Both the position numbers and the translations under genes were made by a program. A DNA stretch of 23,014 nucleotides from M55B112 sp040880545 (lineage in GTDB: Bacteria; Bacteroidota; Bacteroidia; Bacteroidales; GCA-2748055). The notes under the pieces are model-generated. The model was given only the letters and a program-made list of their open reading frames with translations. It ran no database searches and was not told the origin of the DNA. This document shows positions 17,011 through 23,014 of this stretch, one piece after another. How positions within the stretch are numbered: position 1 is the stretch's first letter; every line of letters begins with the position of its first letter. Location of the stretch: NCBI GenBank assembly GCA_040880545.1, contig JBBDIE010000110.1, positions 1 to 23,014 on the forward strand. The letters run 5' to 3'.

Positions 17011-17761
17011 ACTTTTTGAATATCGGTCGTCCACGCCTGTCATTTCTGATCTTATATACTGCTTTAACACTTGTAATTATATATTTGTCGTTGTACTCCG
17101 AAGCGGTCGCATGCTGGTATCCATCAATCAGGTCGGTGAATGTAAACCTTCCTCCCACTTCAATGGCCAGATCAAAATAGGCATCCATCGTACGCTTGAA
17201 ACCGATTCCTGCAGGTATAACGTACCCCCACTGTAAATTATTACTGTAGCTGGGATTTCCGATCACCTCATCGCCATTGATATCTTTGACCTTCGCTTTG
17301 GAAAGAATCCCTCCGGCTCCTGCAAAGACGTAGAGGAAGGATTGTCCGTAATTATTGACCATCCCCCGCCGGTTGAATACTGCATTTGAGCTGAATGCCC
17401 TTCCTGCCCCTAAAAAATTATAATCCACCCTTGCCAGTGGTTCAAAACAGTGGGCGGTAAAACTGAGCGACCTGTCCCTTGATTCCGAATCTGAACCTCC
17501 GATCATCAGGTAATTCAAATCGAGCTTTACCGTAAGGTCCTCAAGTATTTTGTATCCCGCGTGGGTACTGAGGTTCACCCGGCTGTCTGTAAACTGGAAC
17601 GACCGTATACCATCAAACTCCGAACCTATATCCATGAAAGTATGAACAGTACCAAGACCAATTCCGGCCTCATATCTTTTCAACCTCCATCTCTGCGCCT
17701 CTACTTTAACTGGTACAATTAGCGCCAGAAGAAGCAGGTAAATCCAGATACGTCTATTCAT
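17000..17761 (-). CDS. Outer-membrane beta-barrel protein, possibly DUF6089-related
   Basis: 253 residues from the ATG at 17761. Signal peptide MNRRIWIYLLLLALIVPVKVEA, followed by QRWRLKRYEAGIGLGTVHTF. The remainder alternates hydrophobic and polar residues with many glycines and aromatics (YKILEDLTVKLDLNYLMIGG, FLYVFAGAGGIL, YVIPAGIGFKRTMDAYFDLA), as in a small eight-strand barrel. Its C-terminus is basic (RNDRRGRPIFKKYGR), which is unusual for a barrel end. It resembles the DUF6089-like protein that follows and overlaps it by 11 nt, so the two may be paralogues from a tandem duplication. No specific function recognised. A promoter-like TATCTTTG lies 22 nt ahead of the start, and nadK ends 105 bp upstream. 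Confidence 0.8.
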   Translation of the reverse strand: MNRRIWIYLLLLALIVPVKVEAQRWRLKRYEAGIGLGTVHTFMDIGSEFDGIRSFQFTDSRVNLSTHAGYKILEDLTVKLDLNYLMIGGSDSESRDRSLSFTAHCFEPLARVDYNFLGAGRAFSSNAVFNRRGMVNNYGQSFLYVFAGAGGILSKAKVKDINGDEVIGNPSYSNNLQWGYVIPAGIGFKRTMDAYFDLAIEVGGRFTFTDLIDGYQHATASEYNDKYIITSVKAVYKIRNDRRGRPIFKKYGR

Positions 17762-17782
17762 TATCAATAATTTATAATTGAA

Positions 17783-17790
17783 CAAAGATA
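17783..17790 (-). promoter_or_regulatory. TATCTTTG -7 promoter element
   Basis: In the AT-rich 105-bp gap after nadK, the minus strand reads TATCTTTG (17790-17783), a perfect TAnnTTTG. A TTT sits 20 nt upstream at the place of the -33 TTG. It would start transcription about 15 nt before the ATG at 17761 and could serve the barrel-uppS-bamA-ompH genes in addition to read-through from nadK. Confidence 0.5.
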
Positions 17791-17866
17791 AAAATAATGA
17801 ATTAATTGAGAAACTATACACCTAAAGATCAGGATTTTTATGAAATGCCGCCTGATGCTGGTGAAA

Positions 17867-18745
17867 TCAGTTCCTTTTATCAACACCCCACATCAGTTTA
17901 TTGCGCAAAGTACTATAGAAGCTGATATTTTCGATACGCACCATTTTAAAGGTGTGGTCCGACCTTGCAATGGAGATATTTTCAACCGCGGGAACATCGT
18001 AAGATCTGGAATCGAGCGCGATCTGGTAAATGGGATCCCGGCTGTCGACCCGGAACTTCAGCCTGGCGTTCCCGGGCAGTACCAGGGGCCTGACGGTGAG
18101 GTTGTGCGGTGCGATGGGTGAGAGTACCATGGTGTCTGATTCGGGTACCACGATAGGTCCCCCGACGCTCAGGTTGTAAGCCGTGGAACCGGTGGGCGTT
18201 GAAAGGATCAGCCCGTCGGCCCAGTAAGAACTCAGGAACTCATCGTTCAGGTATACATGGATGGTTACCAGCGACGCGGAATCCTTGTATATCCTTACCT
18301 CATTCAGCGCCATATTGAATTCGGGAATGCTGCTTCCTTCACTGGCAACCTCCAATAACATCCGTTCTTCCACTTCGAAACGCCCGTTGAATATACTGTC
18401 CAGCGACTCCTCCAGGTTCTCCGGACTGATGTATGAAAGGAAACCCAAACGGCCGGTATTGAACCCCACCACGGGGATGTCGCGTTTCCTGACAATGGAA
18501 AGGGTTTCCAGAAAGGTGCCGTCCCCCCCGATTGAAAAGAGGAAATCGATATCTGCCGGCAGATCCTTGTAACTTTCGAATAGCCCGTTAATCTCAGGAT
18601 CGATCCCGGCTCCCGACCGCAGGAAATCATAAAACGGTTTGTAGAGAACAATTTGGGTGTTCATTGAACGGAGCCGGCTGAAGAGCGTGGCAACATTTTC
18701 CCGGTAGGCGGGATGAAAGTTCCTTCCGAAGATGGCTACTTGCAT
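17867..18745 (-). CDS. nadK: NAD kinase
   Basis: Phosphorylates NAD to NADP in the cytosol; 292 residues, normal length. Signatures: GGDGTFLE (73-80) with Asp75, GFNTGRLGFLS (94-104), ALNEV (146-150), and SYWADGLILSTPTGSTAYN (173-191) followed by GGPIV. The ATG at 18745 begins MQVAIFGRN, the expected first strand. It starts 2 nt after the stop of the CBS-domain gene, so the two are certainly cotranscribed. The gene next to it on the same strand, 105 bp away, is the first outer-membrane barrel gene. The CBS-nadK-envelope order is a known arrangement in Bacteroidota. Confidence 0.97.
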   Translation of the reverse strand: MQVAIFGRNFHPAYRENVATLFSRLRSMNTQIVLYKPFYDFLRSGAGIDPEINGLFESYKDLPADIDFLFSIGGDGTFLETLSIVRKRDIPVVGFNTGRLGFLSYISPENLEESLDSIFNGRFEVEERMLLEVASEGSSIPEFNMALNEVRIYKDSASLVTIHVYLNDEFLSSYWADGLILSTPTGSTAYNLSVGGPIVVPESDTMVLSPIAPHNLTVRPLVLPGNARLKFRVDSRDPIYQIALDSRSYDVPAVENISIARSDHTFKMVRIENISFYSTLRNKLMWGVDKRN

Positions 18746-18747
18746 GA

Positions 18748-19413
18748 TCAGACGTTGAGGTAGTTAAAAAATTCGTCGAGCCGGTTCTGGTAAAACTCAT
18801 CCATATCGAGGGAATTCATGTAGGAAGCTACAATGGTATAATTGTAACGGTTGAATGTCTGAATAATGGCGCCGATATCCGTTGAGTTGATCTTGATGGT
18901 TACACTCAGTTTCCGTGAATCAGGCTCGTTGGAGACATACAGGCTCAGTATTTTGGCGTTGTTGCTCTCAACGATCCCCGAAATCTCCGTGAGTGAATAG
19001 TCGTTGTCGTTCATCTGCAGTACCACGATCCCGCCGGGATGCTGCATGGCCGATAAATTGGCAAACTCCCGCGTAAGGTCATCCTGGGTGATCACGCCCA
19101 GGTAATTAGATTCCTCATTCAACACCGGAACCAGGGTCAGCTTAAGCCGCGACAACACCTCGATTACCTCGTAAATGTGCTGTTTATCGGATACATAGGG
19201 TTTATGCAACGAAAGTTTGTGGTTCCCGATGGGTGCGGAGGGATCATTCAGGTCGAAAATATCCTGGTCGGAAATAAGGCCCAAAAACTGGTGGTGATTC
19301 ACAATGGGGAGATGCTTCACCCTGAATATTTCCATCCAGTTCAAAGCCTGTTCGCCGGTATCTGAGGTCTTCAGTGCCGGTACCACATCCGATATGATTT
19401 TTCCTGCCAGCAT
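18748..19413 (-). CDS. CBS-CBS-ACT-like domain protein
   Basis: 221 residues from the ATG at 19413. Two CBS motifs occupy about 5-55 (ending FLGLISDQDIFDL) and 72-118 (VPVLNEESNYLGVITQDDL). The last third (about 125-200, beginning GGIVVLQMNDNDYSLTEI) has an ACT-like pattern. The architecture is like AcuB-type proteins. CBS pairs usually bind adenine nucleotides, so it may sense ATP, AMP or NAD(P); its place 2 nt before nadK supports that, but this is inference. The frame is open to a TTG at 19461; the 19413 ATG is chosen because it directly precedes the conserved LAGKIISD start. A TATCTTTA promoter-like element ends 5 nt from this ATG, implying a very short or absent leader. No signal peptide or membrane segment. 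Confidence 0.88.
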   Translation of the reverse strand: MLAGKIISDVVPALKTSDTGEQALNWMEIFRVKHLPIVNHHQFLGLISDQDIFDLNDPSAPIGNHKLSLHKPYVSDKQHIYEVIEVLSRLKLTLVPVLNEESNYLGVITQDDLTREFANLSAMQHPGGIVVLQMNDNDYSLTEISGIVESNNAKILSLYVSNEPDSRKLSVTIKINSTDIGAIIQTFNRYNYTIVASYMNSLDMDEFYQNRLDEFFNYLNV

Positions 19414-19418
19414 TGGGG

Positions 19419-19426
19419 TAAAGATA
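19419..19426 (-). promoter_or_regulatory. Possible -7 element for the CBS-nadK operon
   Basis: The minus strand reads TATCTTTA, one mismatch from TAnnTTTG, only 5 nt before the ATG at 19413. If used, transcription would begin at or next to the start codon (leaderless or nearly so). No convincing TTG at -33. Confidence 0.3.
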
Positions 19427-19489
19427 TGTTTTTTTAGTTGGAAAGAAAAAGAAACAGGCAACCAATGGGTACTGTCAGATGCCTGCCCC

Positions 19490-19501
19490 TGTCACGTGAC
19501 A
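19490..19501. promoter_or_regulatory. 12-bp palindrome in the divergent promoter region
   Basis: TGTCACGTGACA is a perfect 12-bp palindrome in the 136-bp gap between the divergent CBS and DUF4924 genes. It ends 23 bp upstream of the TATCTTTG element at 19525, near where the -33 region should be, so it is placed like an operator or activator site. Which protein would bind is unknown. Confidence 0.35.
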
Positions 19502-19524
19502 AACGAGTACCCACCAGAAATTAT

Positions 19525-19532
19525 TATCTTTG
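19525..19532 (+). promoter_or_regulatory. TATCTTTG -7 promoter element for the DUF4924-pdxJ operon
   Basis: TATCTTTG is a perfect TAnnTTTG match, 17 nt before the ATG at 19550. No TTG is present at the expected -33 position, where the TGTCACGTGACA palindrome ends instead; this could mean dependence on an activator. Confidence 0.5.
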
Positions 19533-19549
19533 CGGGAAAGAGAAATACA

Positions 19550-20080
19550 ATGATCATTGCAGCACAGAAAAAAGAGGAGAATATTGCAGAGTACCTGATT
19601 TACATGTACCAGGTGGAGGACCTGATCCGTGCCAACGGGTTTGACGCGGCAAAAATAGACCAGACGATCATCAGTCAGTTTGATGCCGACTATGGCACAA
19701 AACGGGAGATGCTGGAGTGGTACAAGGGGTTGATTGACCGGCTGGTGACCGAAGGGAAAGAAAAATCGGGCCACATGGATTTATTGAATGATATTACCAG
19801 GGAGTTGAATGATCTGAATGTGAAGTTGCTGTACGAACCGTTGAACAATGAATTCAAGGATGCCTGGGACAAGGCGAAGCCGAACATCGATGCGCTGAGA
19901 ATGCGAGCGGGGCATGATGCGGAGAGCGATGTGCAGCTGGCCATGAACGGATTGTACGGATTGCTGATCCTGAAGCTGCAGCAGAAAGAGATATCCAACG
20001 AGACCAAAGAGGCATTTTCGGCCATTTCCGGGTGGATCGCCTTGCTCTCCTCAGAATTCATGAAACAAAAATCCATCTGA
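19550..20080 (+). CDS. DUF4924 family protein
   Basis: 176 residues, mostly helical by composition, no signal peptide or membrane segment. The opening MIIAAQKKEENIAEYLIYMY followed by QVEDLIRANGF is the pattern I associate with DUF4924, a Bacteroidota family without known function. The start at 19550 is supported by that conserved N-terminus and by a TATCTTTG element 17 nt upstream; the frame is open to 19304 but that part overlaps the divergent CBS gene. Its stop overlaps the next start as TGATG, so translation of the hydrolase is probably coupled. No catalytic motif was recognised. Confidence 0.85.
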   Translation: MIIAAQKKEENIAEYLIYMYQVEDLIRANGFDAAKIDQTIISQFDADYGTKREMLEWYKGLIDRLVTEGKEKSGHMDLLNDITRELNDLNVKLLYEPLNNEFKDAWDKAKPNIDALRMRAGHDAESDVQLAMNGLYGLLILKLQQKEISNETKEAFSAISGWIALLSSEFMKQKSI

Positions 20081-20889
20081 TGAAACTTTTCTTCAGGAAA
20101 TACGGTGAAGCGGGCCCTCCGCTGATCATTGTCCATGGCTTATACGGTGCATCCGACAACTGGATCACCATTTCCAGGGAGCTGTCGGAACATTACGAAG
20201 TATTCGTGGTGGACCAGCGGAACCATGGAGATTCGCCCCACGACGAATTGCACACCTATGAAGCGATGCGCGACGATCTGTGCGAATTCATGGATGAACA
20301 TCGCATTGAAAAGGCAACGCTGATTGGCCACTCCATGGGAGGAAAAACCGTGATGCTGTTTGCCATGAGCTACCCCAAACGTGTGGAGGCGCTGATCGTT
20401 ATCGACATCGCCCCTATCCCGTACCACGACCTGGCTGTAAATTCGCAGATGACCGCCAACCATGCAAAGATGATCGATGCGATGCTGGAACTTGACCTGT
20501 CGGGGATGGAATCCAGGGAAGATGTTTCACGGGCCCTGGCGGTGGATATCGGTTCGGAGCGGATCCGGCTCTTCCTGCTGAAGAACCTGACCCGCGACAA
20601 GGAGCAAAATTTTCACTGGAAGATCAATCTTCCGGTACTGCGTAAATCCCTGGATGCTATCCTGGACGGACTTCCCACGCAGGATTTAATTCGTGACGGA
20701 GGTATCCTTGGCTTCCCTGTGCTATTCATCCGGGGGGAAAAATCGGATTACATCCAACCCCGTGACTACGATACCATCAAGAAATTGTTCCCCACGGCGG
20801 AGATCGTTCCCATTCCCGATACCGGGCACTGGGTACATGCGGAACAGCCTGAACTGCTGGTGAAAAATCTGAAATACTTCCTGGAGTAA
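20080..20889 (+). CDS. Alpha/beta hydrolase (YbfF-like esterase)
   Basis: 269 residues. Oxyanion-hole strand IIVHGLYGASDNW (16-28), then VVDQRNHGDSPH (43-54), nucleophile elbow GHSMGG (83-88) with Ser85, acid Asp223 in RGEKSDYI, and His250 in DTGHWVHAE. The DQRNHGxS motif and length resemble the YbfF/ABHD11 group of acyl esterases; the substrate is unknown. No signal peptide, so cytosolic. The ATG at 20080 shares one base with the DUF4924 stop (TGATG); an upstream GTG at 20032 lies inside that gene and is not needed. pdxJ follows after 13 nt, so all three genes form one operon, though no biochemical link to vitamin B6 is evident. Confidence 0.9.
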   Translation: MKLFFRKYGEAGPPLIIVHGLYGASDNWITISRELSEHYEVFVVDQRNHGDSPHDELHTYEAMRDDLCEFMDEHRIEKATLIGHSMGGKTVMLFAMSYPKRVEALIVIDIAPIPYHDLAVNSQMTANHAKMIDAMLELDLSGMESREDVSRALAVDIGSERIRLFLLKNLTRDKEQNFHWKINLPVLRKSLDAILDGLPTQDLIRDGGILGFPVLFIRGEKSDYIQPRDYDTIKKLFPTAEIVPIPDTGHWVHAEQPELLVKNLKYFLE

Positions 20890-20902
20890 AAATTAACCGA
20901 CC

Positions 20903-21619
20903 ATGACAAAATTATCCGTGAATATCAATAAAATCGCCACGATCCGTAATGCCCGTGGCGGTAACAATCCCGATGTGGTGAAGGCGGCCATCGACTGCCA
21001 GCGGTTCGGGGCGCACGGGGTGACGGTCCATCCACGTCCGGATGAGCGGCATATCCGGTACAATGATGTGCGTCAGATCCGTCCGCATATCACCACCGAA
21101 TTCAACATCGAAGGGTATCCGTCTCCCTCCTTCATGGAGCTGGTACTGGAGGTGAAGCCGCACCAGGTAACCCTGGTACCCGATCCGCCCGATGCCATCA
21201 CCTCCTCCGAGGGGTGGGACACCATAAAACATGCAGCCTTCCTGGAAAAAATAATCGGGCAACTGAAAGACGCCGGGATCCGCACCTCCATTTTCATCGA
21301 TACCAGCCACGAACTGATCAGGGGCGCCGCGGGGGTTGGCACCGACCGGGTAGAACTCTACACCGAACCCTATGCACGGGAGTTCCCAAAAAACAGGGAG
21401 CGGGCCGTGGCACCTTACGTGAGCGCAGCAGAGGTGGCAAGGGAGGCCGGACTGGCCCTAAACGCCGGGCACGACCTGGACCTGGCCAATCTCAAATTTT
21501 TTATAGAAAATATTCCGTGGATCGAAGAGGTCTCCATCGGCCATGCACTTATCTGTGATGCGTTGTATTACGGACTGGAGAATACGATTGGAATGTATTT
21601 GAGAGCGACGGAGAAGTGA
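20903..21619 (+). CDS. pdxJ: Pyridoxine 5'-phosphate synthase
   Basis: Last ring-forming step of the DXP-dependent vitamin B6 pathway: condenses 3-amino-1-hydroxyacetone phosphate with 1-deoxy-xylulose 5-phosphate to pyridoxine 5'-phosphate. 238 residues, TIM barrel, normal length. Visible active-site residues include His43, Arg45 and His50 in TVHPRPDERHI, Glu70 in EFNIEGYP, and His190 in NAGHDLD; the phosphate-binding end is IGHALICDALYYG. The N-terminal VNINKIATIRNARGG has Asn-Lys where the E. coli enzyme has Asp-His; as far as I recall this is usual in Bacteroidota. In many relatives pdxJ sits beside nadK; here it is in the adjoining divergent operon. Confidence 0.96.
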   Translation: MTKLSVNINKIATIRNARGGNNPDVVKAAIDCQRFGAHGVTVHPRPDERHIRYNDVRQIRPHITTEFNIEGYPSPSFMELVLEVKPHQVTLVPDPPDAITSSEGWDTIKHAAFLEKIIGQLKDAGIRTSIFIDTSHELIRGAAGVGTDRVELYTEPYAREFPKNRERAVAPYVSAAEVAREAGLALNAGHDLDLANLKFFIENIPWIEEVSIGHALICDALYYGLENTIGMYLRATEK

Positions 21620-21640
21620 GGTGTGATTATTCACCGTGAG

Positions 21641-22030
21641 GGACTTTTTTTTAACCACAGAGTGAAAGGAGCAGCGAGCTGGCACAGAGTTAAAAGCAGA
21701 GTTTTTTTTAGAGTGATATTCTAACGTGCTAAGGGAGTATGGAGCAAGCTCTTGAGTGGGGAGTACAGGATTTCAATGTATGAGACTTTTTTTAACCACC
21801 GAAAGGGAGTTTAAAAATATACCTGTACCCGCCACTCAGGAGCTCGCTCCATCCTCCCGCACTTTAGCACGTTAAAAAATCTCTCATCCTGACAAATGTC
21901 GGGACTCTGCCCCAACTCTGTGCAAGGTTGCTCTATGCGCCCTCTGTGGTTAAAAAAGGGCCTATACAATGAAAACCGCTCCCATCTGACGCATCCAAGT
22001 TCAGACAATTTCAGTGGTTAAAAAAAGTCC
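21641..22030. repeat. Nested inverted-repeat mosaic (intergenic repeat cluster)
   Basis: Three layers can be paired. Outermost: GGACT-T(8)-AACCAC at 21641-21658 against its complement at 22014-22030, with another direct copy at 21784-21799. Middle: 21653-21701 against 21905-21951, sharing AACCACAGAG, GCACAGAGTT and GCAGAG in the same order. Inner: 21722-21769 against 21822-21874, about 48-53 bp, matching from TAACGTGCTAA through GAGC-AGCTC to GTACAGG with a few substitutions and a 5-base indel. The loop is 52 nt. Pieces of the same modules recur at 22767-22800. This looks like a dispersed intergenic repeat family, possibly a decayed non-autonomous mobile element; the RNA would fold into a long hairpin. 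Confidence 0.75.
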
Positions 22031-22103
22031 CCTTCGACGAACACCGGTACCCCTACAACCATCAACTTTTATCCCAATATACTCTCTATTCTCATTTTGT
22101 TCT

Positions 22104-22111
22104 TACCTTCG
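22104..22111 (+). promoter_or_regulatory. Weak -7 element for engB
   Basis: TACCTTCG differs by one base from TAnnTTTG and ends 5 nt before the engB ATG, which would give an almost leaderless transcript. No TTG at -33. An alternative is TCATTTTG at 22092-22099, also one mismatch. Confidence 0.25.
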
Positions 22112-22116
22112 CCACG

Positions 22117-22716
22117 ATGCAAATAAAAGAAGCAAAATTCATAACCTCCTCCCAGACCATCGACCAGTGTCCAAAGGGCGATCTGCCTGAATATGCATTT
22201 ATCGGGCGGTCGAACGTGGGGAAATCGTCGCTGATCAATATGCTTACGGAGCGGAAGAACCTGGCAAAGACCTCCTCCACCCCCGGTAAGACCAGGCTGA
22301 TCAACCATTTCCTCATCGACGGGAGCTGGTATTTATGCGACCTGCCCGGGTACGGCTACGCCAAGGTGTCGAAGAAACAACGGGAAACATTCGCGAAGAT
22401 GATCGAACAATATGCCAGACTCAGGGACAATCTGATCTGTTTTTTTGTGCTGATCGATGCACGGATCCCGCCACAGGAACTGGACCTGGATTTCATCGAG
22501 TGGCTGGGCGACAGCCGGCTGCCGTTTGTATTGCTCTACACCAAAACCGACAAGGTAAAGCAGAAGGAAAGATTTCAAACCATTGAGGCGATGAAGGAAC
22601 TGCTGTCGGAAAGTTGGGAGGAGCTGCCCCTGATCATCGAAACCTCGGCGACGAAAGCGACTGGGAGGGAACAGATTCTGGAGTTCATCATAGAAACAAA
22701 TAACAAATTAACTTAG
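22117..22716 (+). CDS. engB: Ribosome biogenesis GTP-binding protein EngB/YsxC
   Basis: TRAFAC-class GTPase needed for late assembly of the large ribosomal subunit in bacteria where it has been studied; cytosolic. 199 residues, standard length. G1 GRSNVGKSS (30-38), a switch-region TPGKTRLIN (55-63), G3 DLPGYG (75-80), G4 TKTD (142-145) and G5 SAT (177-179) are all intact, as is the family signature after G3, YAKVSKKQRE. The ATG at 22117 gives the usual short N-terminus. It stands apart from pdxJ behind a 497-bp repeat-filled gap and is probably transcribed on its own. Confidence 0.97.
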   Translation: MQIKEAKFITSSQTIDQCPKGDLPEYAFIGRSNVGKSSLINMLTERKNLAKTSSTPGKTRLINHFLIDGSWYLCDLPGYGYAKVSKKQRETFAKMIEQYARLRDNLICFFVLIDARIPPQELDLDFIEWLGDSRLPFVLLYTKTDKVKQKERFQTIEAMKELLSESWEELPLIIETSATKATGREQILEFIIETNNKLT

Positions 22717-23014
22717 AGTCTGGTAATTAAACTTAAAAAAAGCTCTCACAATGAGACCCGGTAGTATGGTACTCAAGAGCTTGGTCTAACTCTGTGGTAC
22801 ATTAGCCTCCCCCCTCACTATGTTCAACCTCACCCCCTGGCCCCCTCTCCACGTGGAGCTAATCTTTATACACATCTTTTAGCGAATAGAATTTATAGTC
22901 TTTCGGATGTGGAGACAGGGTGACTTGGAGAGTGGGAGACCAAAGGAGTGCATTACTATTGCTATATAGATTGAAGTTTACAATCCTTCGGCTTGTAATT
23001 CGACAGGCTCATTA
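22717..23014. other. 298-bp intergenic end region after engB
   Basis: No recognised gene. It holds AAGCTCT/AGAGCTT arms (22740-22746 and 22776-22782) with a 29-nt loop and no T-run, fragments of the pdxJ-engB repeat modules (22767-22800), the inverted copy of the G-rich repeat (22822-22858), and near the end a small hairpin TTACAA...TTGTAA followed by TTCGACAGGCTCA, which resembles widespread intergenic repeats. On the minus strand a 50-codon frame without a start codon runs from 23008 to a stop at 22859. Confidence 0.6.
22822..22858. repeat. Inverted copy of the G-rich intergenic repeat
   Basis: Positions 22827-22858 are the exact reverse complement of 52-83 (32 bp), and 22822-22826 extend the match over 84-88 with one mismatch. 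Only half of the 24-bp palindrome seen at 46-69 is kept; the sequence diverges after GTGGAG. The two copies therefore bracket the whole gene block in opposite orientation. Confidence 0.85.

Larger units (their letters stand above)
21620..22116. other. 497-bp gap between pdxJ and engB
   Basis: No credible gene on either strand. Almost all of it (21641-22030) is a mosaic of nested inverted repeats, described separately; the last about 85 bp are the engB upstream region with a weak TACCTTCG promoter-like element. Confidence 0.8.

Noticed and set aside
19304..19549. Upstream extension of the DUF4924 frame
   Set aside because: It overlaps the start of the divergent CBS gene, and the conserved family N-terminus begins at the ATG at 19550, behind a TATCTTTG element.
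22740..22782. AAGCTCT/AGAGCTT hairpin after engB as a terminator
   Set aside because: 29-nt loop and no T-run downstream; it overlaps fragments of the intergenic repeat.

Overview
The window looks like a chromosomal segment of a Bacteroidota (Bacteroidales-like) bacterium. Three things support this. Start codons sit behind A-rich leaders rather than strong Shine-Dalgarno sites. Several intergenic gaps carry TAnnTTTG-type -7 promoter elements. The run CBS protein - nadK - outer-membrane barrels - uppS - bamA - two Skp/OmpH genes - murI is a gene order known from that phylum. No rRNA, tRNA, CRISPR array, integrase or transposase was seen.

Layout, minus strand (about 1-19.4 kb). The CBS-domain gene at 19.4 kb starts a tightly packed series reading leftwards: CBS-CBS-ACT protein, nadK, two outer-membrane beta-barrel proteins, uppS, bamA, and two Skp-like chaperones, ending at a good intrinsic terminator near 11.57 kb. 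This set couples NADP supply and the polyprenyl carrier lipid to outer-membrane protein assembly. murI (peptidoglycan D-glutamate) follows as its own unit. Next comes a four-gene block, korA-korB-(GAF/receiver/PPDK-ATP-grasp)-(receiver/PPDK-ATP-grasp): a 2-oxoacid:ferredoxin oxidoreductase coupled to two large paralogous signalling/ATP-grasp fusion proteins. A superoxide dismutase predicted to be an exported lipoprotein closes this side.

Layout, plus strand (about 19.5-22.7 kb). A DUF4924 protein, an alpha/beta hydrolase and pdxJ (vitamin B6 synthesis) form a compact operon divergent from the CBS gene. After a 497-bp gap filled with nested inverted repeats comes engB/ysxC, a ribosome-assembly GTPase.

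The most interesting part is the pair of 1000- and 1173-residue proteins. Each has a degenerate receiver, then a receiver with all key residues, then a PPDK/PEP-synthase-type ATP-grasp. Neither has the usual phosphohistidine or PEP/pyruvate barrel domains; instead both end in a shared C-terminal region with GPGRWG and G(S/T)HFF motifs. The pair is in one operon with korAB, which suggests an uncharacterised phosphotransfer or regulatory system at the 2-oxoacid/PEP node. Secondary interests are a 37-bp G-rich repeat present in inverted copies at the two ends of the window, the repeat mosaic between pdxJ and engB, and dyad/repeat motifs upstream of korA.
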